From Kangiellaceae bacterium (GTDB taxonomy: Bacteria; Pseudomonadota; Gammaproteobacteria; Enterobacterales; Kangiellaceae), in the NCBI GenBank assembly GCA_030590405.1, contig JAUUYO010000051.1, positions 1 through 15,391 on the forward strand: DNA of 15,391 nt, read 5' to 3'. Below are positions 7,924 to 14,982 of this stretch, piece after piece. Both the position numbers and the translations under genes were made by a program. Every line of letters starts with the position of its first letter. Position 1 is the stretch's first letter. The notes below the pieces were generated by a model. The model saw only the letters and a list, made by a program, of their open reading frames with translations, was not told the origin of the DNA and ran no database searches.

Positions 7924-8841
7924 TTATATCAACACCTCAAAATCATCATCCTGCAATAAAGACAAAGCTCCCCCAACAATTTCATCTGAGTCGATCACCT
8001 TAAGCAAATCAAAACCAACCTGACGGATAGCACAATTCAACGGCACATAAGGCAAACGAAAAACCGGCGAAATGGCTCCTGTCATCGACAAAGCGGTATT
8101 GATGGAAATTGGATTCGGCTGACAAAATAACCAGTCAAAAAGCGGTTGCAAAGACCGGTTAAGCTCGGATTGGTTTTTGTCATCCATCAGTTTTCTCATC
8201 AGCCCTGGGATAATATTAGAAGTGACTGAAATCACCCCATGAGAGGCGTGTTGATGCCGACCATCAAAACATTCATCGTCGTTACCAGACCAGCAAGGGA
8301 TCCCTTGGTTTTCGTATTCGGCGATACGCTGATTGCCAGCGCATTCTTTAACGCCCACAAAATTCTGATGCTTCGCCAGCTTTGCGATCAGTGTCGGCTC
8401 GATATCTTGCCCGGTTCGGCTGGGCACATTGTAAATAAAAGCCGGGCCAATATCCAAAGCGGCACTGATATGCTTTTCTACCCCTTGCGCGCTGGTTTTG
8501 CCGTAATAGGGATTGATCAGTAACGCTGCGTGCATACCCATGGCAAAACCATTTTTGGTGGCTTTGACTGCTTCTCGGGTATTGTTACTGCCAGTATTGC
8601 CAACCACTAACAGGCGATCACCATATTTGTTGGCGGTATGGGCTATCAGCATTAAATGTTCTTCCCAGTCGAGTAAATGCCCTTCACCAGTAGTACCGCC
8701 GATGATTAATCCATCCACCCCGAATTCGATTTGTTTTTCTACCAGCTTGTCAAAGGTTTCCAGGTCGATTTTACCGCGATGGTTAAAAGGCGTTTTAATC
8801 GCGGTAATTAAGCTTTTTTGCCGAATTTGAGAAATATTCAT
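7924..8841 (-). CDS. dapA: 4-hydroxy-tetrahydrodipicolinate synthase, plant-like type
   Basis: The enzyme condenses pyruvate with aspartate semialdehyde in the first committed step of lysine/diaminopimelate synthesis. At 305 residues it is longer than E. coli DapA (292). Active-site residues are present: GGTTGE (T50, T51), NPYYGK with Y112/Y113, YNVPSRTG with Y137 and R142, and Schiff-base K165 in VGVKE. Recalled chloroplast enzymes match far better than E. coli: TAIKTP near the start, MHAAL.INPYYGKTS, WSGNDDEC, and a C-terminal DDDF tail. Residues aligning with the lysine-binding allosteric site are W59, H62, N86 and E90. W59 is the plant-type residue where E. coli has His, suggesting sensitive lysine feedback. 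No other lysine gene is nearby. No clear Shine-Dalgarno precedes the ATG. A related pyruvate aldolase is possible but less likely. Confidence 0.88.
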   Translation of the reverse strand: MNISQIRQKSLITAIKTPFNHRGKIDLETFDKLVEKQIEFGVDGLIIGGTTGEGHLLDWEEHLMLIAHTANKYGDRLLVVGNTGSNNTREAVKATKNGFAMGMHAALLINPYYGKTSAQGVEKHISAALDIGPAFIYNVPSRTGQDIEPTLIAKLAKHQNFVGVKECAGNQRIAEYENQGIPCWSGNDDECFDGRHQHASHGVISVTSNIIPGLMRKLMDDKNQSELNRSLQPLFDWLFCQPNPISINTALSMTGAISPVFRLPYVPLNCAIRQVGFDLLKVIDSDEIVGGALSLLQDDDFEVLI

Positions 8842-8937
8842 AAAATGAGTCGTTTGTCTGGTTATTAAAAATAATTGTCGTCATTACTGAAAGACTGCTA
8901 TATCGGCAGATTATATTGCCCAGATGACCATTGATGC

Positions 8938-8956
8938 CAATAACCAGGAGTTATTG
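8938..8956 (+). other. perfect hairpin in the dapA-sulP intergenic region
   Basis: CAATAAC (8938-8944) and GTTATTG (8950-8956) are exact complements around a five-base CAGGA loop. The hairpin lies in the 245-bp divergent gap. Its 3' arm overlaps a possible -35 box, TTGTCA (8954-8959), with TATGGT (8976-8981) 16 bases further on as a candidate -10 for sulP. It could be an operator or a structure in a longer leader; nothing decides between these. Confidence 0.3.
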
Positions 8957-9009
8957 TCAAAATCCATTGTATCCTTATGGTGCCTTCGGTAGAATCCGCG
9001 TCTTTTCGA

Positions 9010-9061
9010 GGCTAATTTGTTATTTAGTGCTATAAATAAAGCACTTTAGCCTTTTTTATTT
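9010..9061 (+). terminator. attenuator-like hairpin and T tract before sulP
   Basis: The inner stem AGTGCT (9026-9031) / AGCACT (9040-9045) with an eight-base loop is extended by GGCTAA (9010-9015) pairing with TTAGCC (9046-9051) across a ten-base bulge. Six T's follow at once (9052-9057), then ATTT. That is the form of an intrinsic terminator, yet it reads toward sulP and ends only about 26 bp before its ATG, with no + strand gene upstream to terminate. It may attenuate sulP or end a small leader RNA. The stem is short and AT-rich, so strength is uncertain. Confidence 0.4.
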
Positions 9062-9086
9062 ACTCAAACTAGCACTCAGGTCTCCT

Positions 9087-10580
9087 ATGTTACTTCATTC
9101 TACAAAACAGGACTGGTTGGGCAATATTCGTGGCGATGTGCTCGCGGGTCTTGTGGTTGCCTTAGCGCTTATTCCTGAAGCCATCGCTTTTTCGATTATC
9201 GCAGGGGTCGATCCAAAAGTTGGTTTGTATGCCTCTTTTTGTATCGCGGTGATTACCGCGTTTATTGGCGGTCGGCCGGGCATGATTTCGGCGGCGACTG
9301 GTGCAATGGCGTTATTAATGGTGATTCTGGTGAATCAGCATGGGCTGGAGTTTTTACTGGCGGCGACGCTGTTGACCGGTGCCATTCAAATTGTGATGGG
9401 CTATCTTAAACTCGGCAGTTTAATGAGTTTTGTTTCTCGCTCGGTGGTCACCGGGTTTGTCAATGCGCTGGCGATTTTGATTTTTATGGCGCAACTGCCT
9501 GAGCTGACCAATGTGACCTGGCATGTTTATGTGATGACTGCGGGTGGTCTGGGAATTATTTATCTATTCCCGTATATTCCAGTGATTGGTAAAATCATTC
9601 CTTCCCCGTTGGTGTGTATTTTATCCTTAACCGCGTTAACCATGATTGTCGGTATCGATATTCGCACCGTGGGTGATATGGGCGAATTGCCGGATACCTT
9701 ACCGATTTTTCTCTGGCCGAATGTACCGTTCACTTTTGAAACTCTGGAAATTATTTTTCCTTATTCGATGGCGCTAGCGGTGGTTGGCTTACTCGAATCA
9801 TTAATGACTGCCACCATTGTGGATGATTTAACCGATACCTCAAGTGATAAAAATCGTGAATGTAAGGGGCAGGGATTCGCGAATATTGGGGCTGGTTTAT
9901 TGGGCGGTATGGCGGGTTGCGCGATGATCGGTCAATCGGTGATCAATGTAAAGTCCGGTGGTCGTGGCCGGTTATCAACTCTGGTCGCCGGGGTGGTGCT
10001 TTTAATCATGGTGGTATTTTTAAACGACTGGGTGGCGCAAATTCCAATGGCCGCATTAGTCTCGGTGATGATTATGGTTTCGATTGGTACTTTTGACTGG
10101 AACTCAATTAAAAATATTAAAACTCACCCGCTTTCGACCAATACGGTAATGATCGCGACGGTGGTTGTGGTTGTATGGACCCACAACCTGGCTTATGGTG
10201 TGTTTGTCGGGGTGTTGCTCGGCTCGCTATTTTTCGCCAACAAGATCAGTCACTTTATGTACGCGGAAAGTGAGCTTGACGAGAAAACCAGTACTCGCAC
10301 TTATGTTTTTCATGGCCAGATATTTTTTAACTCATCGGCTAAATTTCTGGATAACTTTAATTTTAAAGAAGCGGTGTCTCAGGTGGTGATTGATTTAAGT
10401 CGGGCGCATTTTTGGGATATTACCGCAGTTCATTCGTTGGATATGGCGGTAATTAAATTCAGGCGAGAAGGTGCTAAAGTAAAAATCATCGGGCTTAATC
10501 AAGCCAGCGAAACCATCGTGGACCGATTCGGCGTGCACGATAAACCAGAAGAATTAGAAAAAGTATTGGGAGGTCACTAA
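9087..10580 (+). CDS. SulP-family inorganic anion transporter with STAS domain
   Basis: The 497-residue inner-membrane protein belongs to SulP (SLC26-like) permeases, which carry sulfate, bicarbonate or related anions. The membrane part (about 13-390) includes the family N-terminus DVLAGLVVALALIPEAIAFS, the GLYASF segment (47-52) and GGRPGMISAATGA (61-73). The cytoplasmic STAS domain (about 405-490) has the VVIDLSRAHFWDITAVHSLD core. It is shorter than many SulPs, as in compact bacterial members. The substrate cannot be read from sequence; bicarbonate transporters such as BicA belong to this family, but so do sulfate and dicarboxylate carriers. An AGG lies about 10 bases before the ATG. Its stop codon overlaps the start of the Usp gene (TAATG), so the two are translationally coupled. 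A hairpin with a T tract just upstream suggests leader control. Confidence 0.9.
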   Translation: MLLHSTKQDWLGNIRGDVLAGLVVALALIPEAIAFSIIAGVDPKVGLYASFCIAVITAFIGGRPGMISAATGAMALLMVILVNQHGLEFLLAATLLTGAIQIVMGYLKLGSLMSFVSRSVVTGFVNALAILIFMAQLPELTNVTWHVYVMTAGGLGIIYLFPYIPVIGKIIPSPLVCILSLTALTMIVGIDIRTVGDMGELPDTLPIFLWPNVPFTFETLEIIFPYSMALAVVGLLESLMTATIVDDLTDTSSDKNRECKGQGFANIGAGLLGGMAGCAMIGQSVINVKSGGRGRLSTLVAGVVLLIMVVFLNDWVAQIPMAALVSVMIMVSIGTFDWNSIKNIKTHPLSTNTVMIATVVVVVWTHNLAYGVFVGVLLGSLFFANKISHFMYAESELDEKTSTRTYVFHGQIFFNSSAKFLDNFNFKEAVSQVVIDLSRAHFWDITAVHSLDMAVIKFRREGAKVKIIGLNQASETIVDRFGVHDKPEELEKVLGGH

Positions 10581-11464
10581 TGCTAAACAAAAATGAGCTA
10601 TCAGAAAAACTCTTTAGTGGTCGCGTGATTCTAGCCTGCATTGATGGCTCATCAGGTAGTGAATCAGTTTGTGATTATGCATCCTGGATTGCCAGTAATG
10701 TTGCTCGACCATTAAAACTGATGCACACCATCGAAAATAATCCTAACGCTGCGGTGTCAGATTATTCTGGAGCGATTGGCCTTGGCAGTCAGCAAGAGCT
10801 GCTTAATGAGCTGACCGAAGTTGAGCAAAATCGCGCCAGTTTATTGATTAAAAAGGGTCAACTGATGCTTAATGCAGCTAAACAACATATTGAGGAAAAA
10901 ACCGATGTTGATTCGATAGAAACTTACCAGCATCACGGCAGCCTGGCAGAGTCTCTGATTGAGTTGGAAGACGATATTCGGGTGATGGTGATTGGAATTC
11001 GTGGTAAGCAGCATGAACAGCAAAACGAAGGCATTGGACATCAATTAGAATCGGTTATTCGAGCAATGCATAAACCGATCTTAGTGGTTAATAAGGAATT
11101 TAGCCAACCCCAAAAAGCGATGCTAGCTTACGATGGCAGTGTGACTTGCAAGAAAGCTTTGGCAATGGTGGCTTCTAGTCGATTATTTAAGAATATACCT
11201 TGTCATCTGGTACACGTTGGTAATGATGGCGAGGCATTATTAGCCGAAGCTGAAAACGTCTTGCAGGATGTTGGTATTGATGTGACCTGTGTTCAACTCG
11301 ACGGTCCGGCGGATGAAGTGTTGGCCAATTATCAGTTGGAAAATGATATTGATCTGACTTTGATGGGCGCATTTAGTCATAACCGTTTTAGAGATTTTTT
11401 GTTAGGCAGTTTTACCGCCAAGATGCTGGCGGCGACCAATCGGCCTCTTTTGCTATTGAGATAG
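10580..11464 (+). CDS. tandem universal stress protein (UspA family)
   Basis: The 294-residue protein has two Usp domains (about 15-171 and 178-294). Each starts with a strand and an acidic loop (ILACIDGS, MLAYDGS) that in ATP-binding Usps contacts the nucleotide. The C-terminal G-2x-G-9x-G(S/T) motif is partly kept: the second domain reads GAFS then nine residues then GS (263-277), with Ser for the second Gly; the first domain (GIRG, 139-142) lacks a properly spaced third Gly. Nucleotide binding is therefore uncertain. The ATG overlaps the sulP stop (TAATG). Coupling of a SulP transporter to a tandem Usp recurs in aquatic bacteria, which suggests the Usp modulates or stabilises the transporter, an inference. 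GGAGG-like sequence at the end of sulP serves as ribosome binding site. Confidence 0.9.
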   Translation: MLNKNELSEKLFSGRVILACIDGSSGSESVCDYASWIASNVARPLKLMHTIENNPNAAVSDYSGAIGLGSQQELLNELTEVEQNRASLLIKKGQLMLNAAKQHIEEKTDVDSIETYQHHGSLAESLIELEDDIRVMVIGIRGKQHEQQNEGIGHQLESVIRAMHKPILVVNKEFSQPQKAMLAYDGSVTCKKALAMVASSRLFKNIPCHLVHVGNDGEALLAEAENVLQDVGIDVTCVQLDGPADEVLANYQLENDIDLTLMGAFSHNRFRDFLLGSFTAKMLAATNRPLLLLR

Positions 11465-11573
11465 AAGGGCTGGTTGAGTTAAATTTTAAAGTTTGATTTT
11501 GACTCGGCTCAATCAGAAAACCAAGAACTGAAGTAGTGAAATTTCAAAAGGCTAAAATTAGGATAGACTGGGT

Positions 11574-11598
11574 TTGTTGAACTATGAAAGTTCAACAA
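11574..11598. terminator. perfect 10-bp hairpin between convergent usp and PhnD-GGDEF genes
   Basis: TTGTTGAACT (11574-11583) and AGTTCAACAA (11589-11598) are exact complements around ATGAA. It lies in the 172-bp gap between two convergent genes, where a shared terminator is expected. No clear U tract follows on either strand, so it may instead slow exonucleases or be a protein site. The rest of the gap is AT-rich with no recognisable gene. Confidence 0.4.
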
Positions 11599-11636
11599 GT
11601 CTTGGTTAATAACAAAAATAACTCAGTTTATCTATG

Positions 11637-13229
11637 TCATCCACTATAAAAGAATCCCTTATCCTGCTTAAGCGCAATATCAGCATGCTGGATCAGGAGA
11701 TTCAAAACTGTACCTTGCTGGGGATATTGACTAACACCAATGCGAAGCTCTATTTTAACTTCAAAACCACTCTCAGAAAAAAACGGTCGTTCGACTGAGT
11801 TAAGAATCGCCTGCACAACCTTTTGAACATTATTCACCGACTCACTATTGACAAGCAATACTAAAAATTTATTGCCATCCATTTTACCGAGGAGTTCGTT
11901 ATCTGCCAAAGCCTGTGATATTCGTATTGCAGCTTCTTTGATGGTCTGCTCGCCAATATCATAACCAAATTCATTTTTGATTTGCTCAAACTCGCTGAGA
12001 TTTACCGCGAGTAACATGCATTGTTTTTGCTCGCTGAGCGCAAGGTGTAAATATCGATTAGCCAGTTCAAAAAATAGTATTCGGTTTGGCAAACCGGTCA
12101 GTGGATCTTTATTGTAGAATGAATCGAGTTTGAACTGTGTTTCCTTTAGTTTTCGACTGAGTGATAGGACATAAAAGACTACCGAACTGAGCAATCCTGT
12201 AAGTAATATTGTTAGTAAAATATTTTTCCAATAATGAGTGATGATATTCAGAATCGAACGATGACTAATTTCTTGATAAAATCCGATATTCAGCTGGCTA
12301 AACGCTCGATCGACATCGCTGTAATTTTTCGGAATCGTCCATCCCATAATTTGAGCATTGATAGCCGCTTTTGATTCTGCCGGCATTAATAGCAGGGCGG
12401 AAGACATTTTTTCTGTAAGGGTTTCCGGGACATGGGCAAGGCTGACGATAGGCCACTCTGGATAAAGTCTGGTGGTATGGAGTAATGGGAAATCAGCATT
12501 ATAGTTTTTTAGTTTGAATAATTCGGTTGGCACTGGCAAGGCTTTAAAGGTGCTTAAATGTATTTTTCCTTCAGCGGCCATTCGCTCTAATGTATCGGTT
12601 CTGATAATGCCAACATCTACCGTCCGGTTTACTACCGCGTACACGACGGCGTCGTGGGTTCCCAGAAAATCCAGTGAATTAACAGAGTCCATGGAAAAGC
12701 CAATGGCATCAAGCTCTCTTAGTGCCGCTATCCAGCCACCTAATGACTGCCGATTGACCGCCGCGATATCGGTTGCTATTAAATCGCTGAGTTGATTGAT
12801 CCCGTCCCGTTCAATCCGGGTAAAAACAACGCTGCCGAACTCGGTATAAGGCTGGTTAATAATTTTTCGTTTAAGGGTGGCGATGGCAAACAAGTCAAAG
12901 CTGAAAGACAGGTCCACAAACATGCCGGAATTAGTCAGTAAAAAATCGATTTGTTTATTTTGCACCGCGGGACGTACTGCGTCGAAACTCAATGGAACAA
13001 TGATAAATTGATATTCGGGTATTTTTTGTTGCAGATAAACGGCCATTTCGGACCATCTTTGTTGTACGATCAGTGGGCCGCGTTTGGAGAGTATTCCGAT
13101 GCGTAGTTGTGTTGCTTGTGTGGATTGCTTGCTGTCGGTTTCGTTCGCTATACTATTATAATGCAAGCTCAGACTGATGATTAGCGCGATAAACAGGTTT
13201 ACAATGTATTTAACCCGGGGTTTTGTCAT
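11637..13229 (-). CDS. PhnD-like periplasmic sensor with degenerate GGDEF domain
   Basis: With the ATG at 13229 the product has 530 residues: a signal peptide or anchor (about 7-28), a periplasmic domain resembling phosphate/phosphonate-binding PhnD proteins (about 42-315, starting LRIGILSKRGP), a membrane helix (334-356), then a GGDEF domain (374-521) entered by DPLTGLPNRILF. The frame extends to a GTG at 13274, but that would have no properly spaced ribosome site, whereas AGGCGG precedes the ATG and the signal peptide follows it directly. The GGDEF signature is DGNKF (451-455), and the metal-binding Asp is Asn (VNLSEF, N410). The usual A-x-x-x-GRN tail is cut short, ending GFFYSG. Cyclase activity is unlikely. 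No transporter permease is nearby, so the binding domain probably senses a ligand. Its output partner is unknown. Confidence 0.82.
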   Translation of the reverse strand: MTKPRVKYIVNLFIALIISLSLHYNSIANETDSKQSTQATQLRIGILSKRGPLIVQQRWSEMAVYLQQKIPEYQFIIVPLSFDAVRPAVQNKQIDFLLTNSGMFVDLSFSFDLFAIATLKRKIINQPYTEFGSVVFTRIERDGINQLSDLIATDIAAVNRQSLGGWIAALRELDAIGFSMDSVNSLDFLGTHDAVVYAVVNRTVDVGIIRTDTLERMAAEGKIHLSTFKALPVPTELFKLKNYNADFPLLHTTRLYPEWPIVSLAHVPETLTEKMSSALLLMPAESKAAINAQIMGWTIPKNYSDVDRAFSQLNIGFYQEISHRSILNIITHYWKNILLTILLTGLLSSVVFYVLSLSRKLKETQFKLDSFYNKDPLTGLPNRILFFELANRYLHLALSEQKQCMLLAVNLSEFEQIKNEFGYDIGEQTIKEAAIRISQALADNELLGKMDGNKFLVLLVNSESVNNVQKVVQAILNSVERPFFSESGFEVKIELRIGVSQYPQQGTVLNLLIQHADIALKQDKGFFYSG

Positions 13230-13361
13230 TGAAGCCGCCTTGCTTAAGGATGTTTTGTTAGTTTTAATTGACACCCTTAAAATATAGCAGTATTTATCTG
13301 TTGTGATGGTTTTTTGGTTCGTTATTGCGTTATAAGAGCGGCATCCCTGCCATAAGAAGGT

Positions 13362-13736
13362 TTAACTCTTCATTTTTTTTGATAGCCGTGCTATGGCGAT
13401 TTCAACCCGTTTGACTTCTCGCATGATGGAATTACGATTAGTTTCCATAATTAAAAACTGCTTGATGGCAGTTTGTATATTGAGTGAAACCATAAAACAA
13501 ACTCCCCAAAAGACCTGATCCTGGAGCTCTGTCGAAATAAAAAATCGATAGCCTGTCCACAAAAAAAGTGTACCGACGATTACAGCGGAGAGATAAATAG
13601 CAATCACCCAGCGTCTCATTCCACCTTTAAATATTCCCGACATTCGCGCAAATAGCCCTTCATCATCGACCAATATTTTATCTAATTCAGGGGAGTCACT
13701 TTCTAATTCACGTTTAATCTTTTCATCAATATTCAT
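13362..13736 (-). CDS. DUF6768-like two-helix membrane protein, sigma factor partner
   Basis: The 124-residue protein has a charged N-terminus (MNIDEKIK), two membrane helices (about 43-63 and 74-94) and a basic amphipathic C-terminal helix with METNRNSIMREVKRVEIAIA (97-116), a pattern I associate with DUF6768. Such proteins are found beside ECF sigma genes. Here the ATG is one base after the TGA that ends the sigma factor's region 4 frame, and its GGAG ribosome site lies inside the sigma gene's last codons, so expression is coupled. A membrane partner or anti-sigma role is inferred from context; there is no zinc-binding anti-sigma motif. A run of eight A's near its 3' end (13373-13380) is read in frame. 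Confidence 0.75.
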   Translation of the reverse strand: MNIDEKIKRELESDSPELDKILVDDEGLFARMSGIFKGGMRRWVIAIYLSAVIVGTLFLWTGYRFFISTELQDQVFWGVCFMVSLNIQTAIKQFLIMETNRNSIMREVKRVEIAIARLSKKMKS

Positions 13737-13737
13737 A

Positions 13738-14270
13738 TCAATTCTCCAATTGTTGATATTTCTGTTTAAGCACCTGTCTGGCCCTGTTAAGGCGAGACTT
13801 TACTGTTCCGGCAGGGATTTCTAAAATGGTAGAAATCTCTGCGATTTTCATTTCATCCAGATAAAATAAATGAATGATTTTTTTTCTGTATTGGGCAGTC
13901 GAGATAAGGCAGTTGATAATGTTTCATCCTCGCCCGTTTTATTTTCGATCAGGTTAGAGGCTATTTCTTCATTCAGCTGCTCTAATTGATAGCCTTCTCG
14001 ACTCCGTTTTCTGAGTAAATCTGTGAGCTTCCATCTCACCTGTCGATATATCCAACTCCTGAACGCTCTTGGATCTTTTAACTGCCTGATATTTTTTGCT
14101 GCCTTTATCCAGGCTTCTTGCACGGCATCATTCGATAGCTCATTATCGTTACTGAGTTTTATAGCAAAACCAACCAGAGGTTTGTGGTAAAACTTAAAAA
14201 GTAATCCGAATGCTTGCTGGCTACCGTTTTGTGCGGTGAGTACCAGTAGGTCTTGTTCGGCTTGGTTCAT
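13738..14270 (-). CDS. ECF sigma factor split by a -1 frame change at an A8 run
   Basis: The zero frame (14270 to TGA at 13848) gives 140 residues: region 2 (about 20-90, with DAVQEAWIKAAKN and RSWIYRQVRWKLTDLLRK) and a linker, then nonsense after LPNTEKK. One frame over, starting at the eight-A run (13885-13878 on the minus strand), a full region 4 continues: YLDEMKIAEIS, IPAGTVKSRLNRAR, ending TGA 13740-13738. Re-reading one A gives a 177-residue protein whose LP-to-Y spacing matches ordinary ECF sigmas. The codons GAA-AAA-AAA place an A-AAA-AAA heptamer in the correct phase for -1 slippage. So this is a working gene using slippage, a recent frameshift, or a base-call error. Full-length protein would recognise promoters; the short form has only region 2. 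A possible ECF-type promoter lies upstream. Confidence 0.85.
13878..13885 (-). other. A8 slippery run within the sigma factor gene
   Basis: Eight consecutive A's on the coding strand fall at zero-frame codons 129-131 (GAA AAA AAA). A -1 shift here, or transcripts with nine A's, joins regions 2 and 4 of the sigma factor at the expected spacing. I see no internal Shine-Dalgarno-like stimulator upstream and no obvious strong stem just downstream. Confidence 0.55.
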
Positions 14271-14299
14271 TGGGTTGTCTCTTATTGGTTTACTTTAAA

Positions 14300-14324
14300 G
14301 ACGACTGGAGTTTGTGAAAGGTTC
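14300..14324 (-). promoter_or_regulatory. candidate ECF-type promoter upstream of the sigma gene
   Basis: On the minus strand, GAAC (14324-14321) is followed after 17 bases by CGTC (14303-14300). GAAC with a GTC-containing -10 at this distance is the usual form of ECF sigma promoters, which are commonly autoregulated. Transcription would begin about 20-25 bases before the sigma ATG at 14270. The match is short, so chance remains possible. Confidence 0.4.
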
Positions 14325-14403
14325 ATTTATTGTTCTTTATTTCATTGTGGATTTTGTAGATTTAAGAAAATGATTTGAAGGATCCTAGAATGTTGAGATT
14401 GGT

Positions 14404-14431
14404 AAAAAATCATTTTTAGCTATTGAGCTAA
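14404..14431 (-). terminator. weak terminator-like hairpin at the end of the GNAT gene
   Basis: TTAGCT and AGCTAA (14431-14426 and 14421-14416 on the minus strand) form a perfect 6-bp stem with a four-base loop. The stem includes the TAG stop codon of the acetyltransferase gene. A run of six T's on that strand (14409-14404) follows after six bases, farther than in strong intrinsic terminators. Confidence 0.35.
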
Positions 14432-14895
14432 TTTTCAAGGTTAAGCCTCATTTCGACAAGTTGTTTACGAAATCCCACTTTGTTGTAGGCTTTTATCGCT
14501 GAGCCATTCTCTTCAAATACTGTCAAACAGACAGACTTCATGCCTTTATTTTTACTCCACTCGGTCAATTTTTTCATGATCATTTGATTCACGCCTTTGC
14601 CGCGATGTTTCGGATCAACATACATAAAACCTAAAAAGGCATGAAGTTCGTCTTTTAAATAAGGGCGAGAAGTTTTTAGTTTAGCATAGCCAGAACCAAT
14701 TAATAGACTATTGATTTCGGCGACTAAAACTTCTGAGTCATCACTGATAATAAGTTCTTTTAAATCATAATAGTTGAAAGGCTCTTTTTGCATTAGCTCT
14801 TCAAAAGGTCGTTCATATTCGATAATCGATTGTTCAAAGGCTAACAAAGTAGCAAGTTCACTAATTTTAGCTTTTCGGATTTTAATCTGACTCAT
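14428..14895 (-). CDS. GNAT-family N-acetyltransferase
   Basis: The 155-residue cytoplasmic protein has the GNAT fold: an early helical region (about 12-50), the VLVAEINSLLIGSGYAKL beta segment (56-73), motif A with FMYVDPKHRGKGVNQ (90-104), whose RGKG contacts the acetyl-CoA pyrophosphate, and motif B with ENGSAIKAYNKVGF (129-142), whose Y137 often acts as general acid. The acceptor substrate is not predictable. An AGAGG lies about nine bases upstream of the ATG at 14895. It lies between the chimeric argP-GGDEF gene and the sigma gene on the same strand, separated from the latter by 157 bp with its own promoter candidate, so it is probably transcribed separately. Confidence 0.88.
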   Translation of the reverse strand: MSQIKIRKAKISELATLLAFEQSIIEYERPFEELMQKEPFNYYDLKELIISDDSEVLVAEINSLLIGSGYAKLKTSRPYLKDELHAFLGFMYVDPKHRGKGVNQMIMKKLTEWSKNKGMKSVCLTVFEENGSAIKAYNKVGFRKQLVEMRLNLEN

Positions 14896-14982
14896 GGGAG
14901 TGACCTCTTAATATTGAACTGTGATGTGAACCGTTGGGCTAAGGTGTTTATTGGGTGAATCTTGATTTATAAAACAAATGCC

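Noticed and set aside
8842..9086. A known riboswitch class upstream of sulP
   Set aside because: No consensus of a known riboswitch was recognised; only a simple hairpin and T tract can be supported.
2488..13229. ABC importers implied by NMT1/THI5 and PhnD domains
   Set aside because: No permease or ATPase gene is present; both binding domains are fused to signalling modules.
13230..13274. GTG start 45 bases upstream for the PhnD-GGDEF gene
   Set aside because: The only purine-rich stretch directly abuts the GTG; the ATG at 13229 has AGGCGG upstream and begins the signal peptide.
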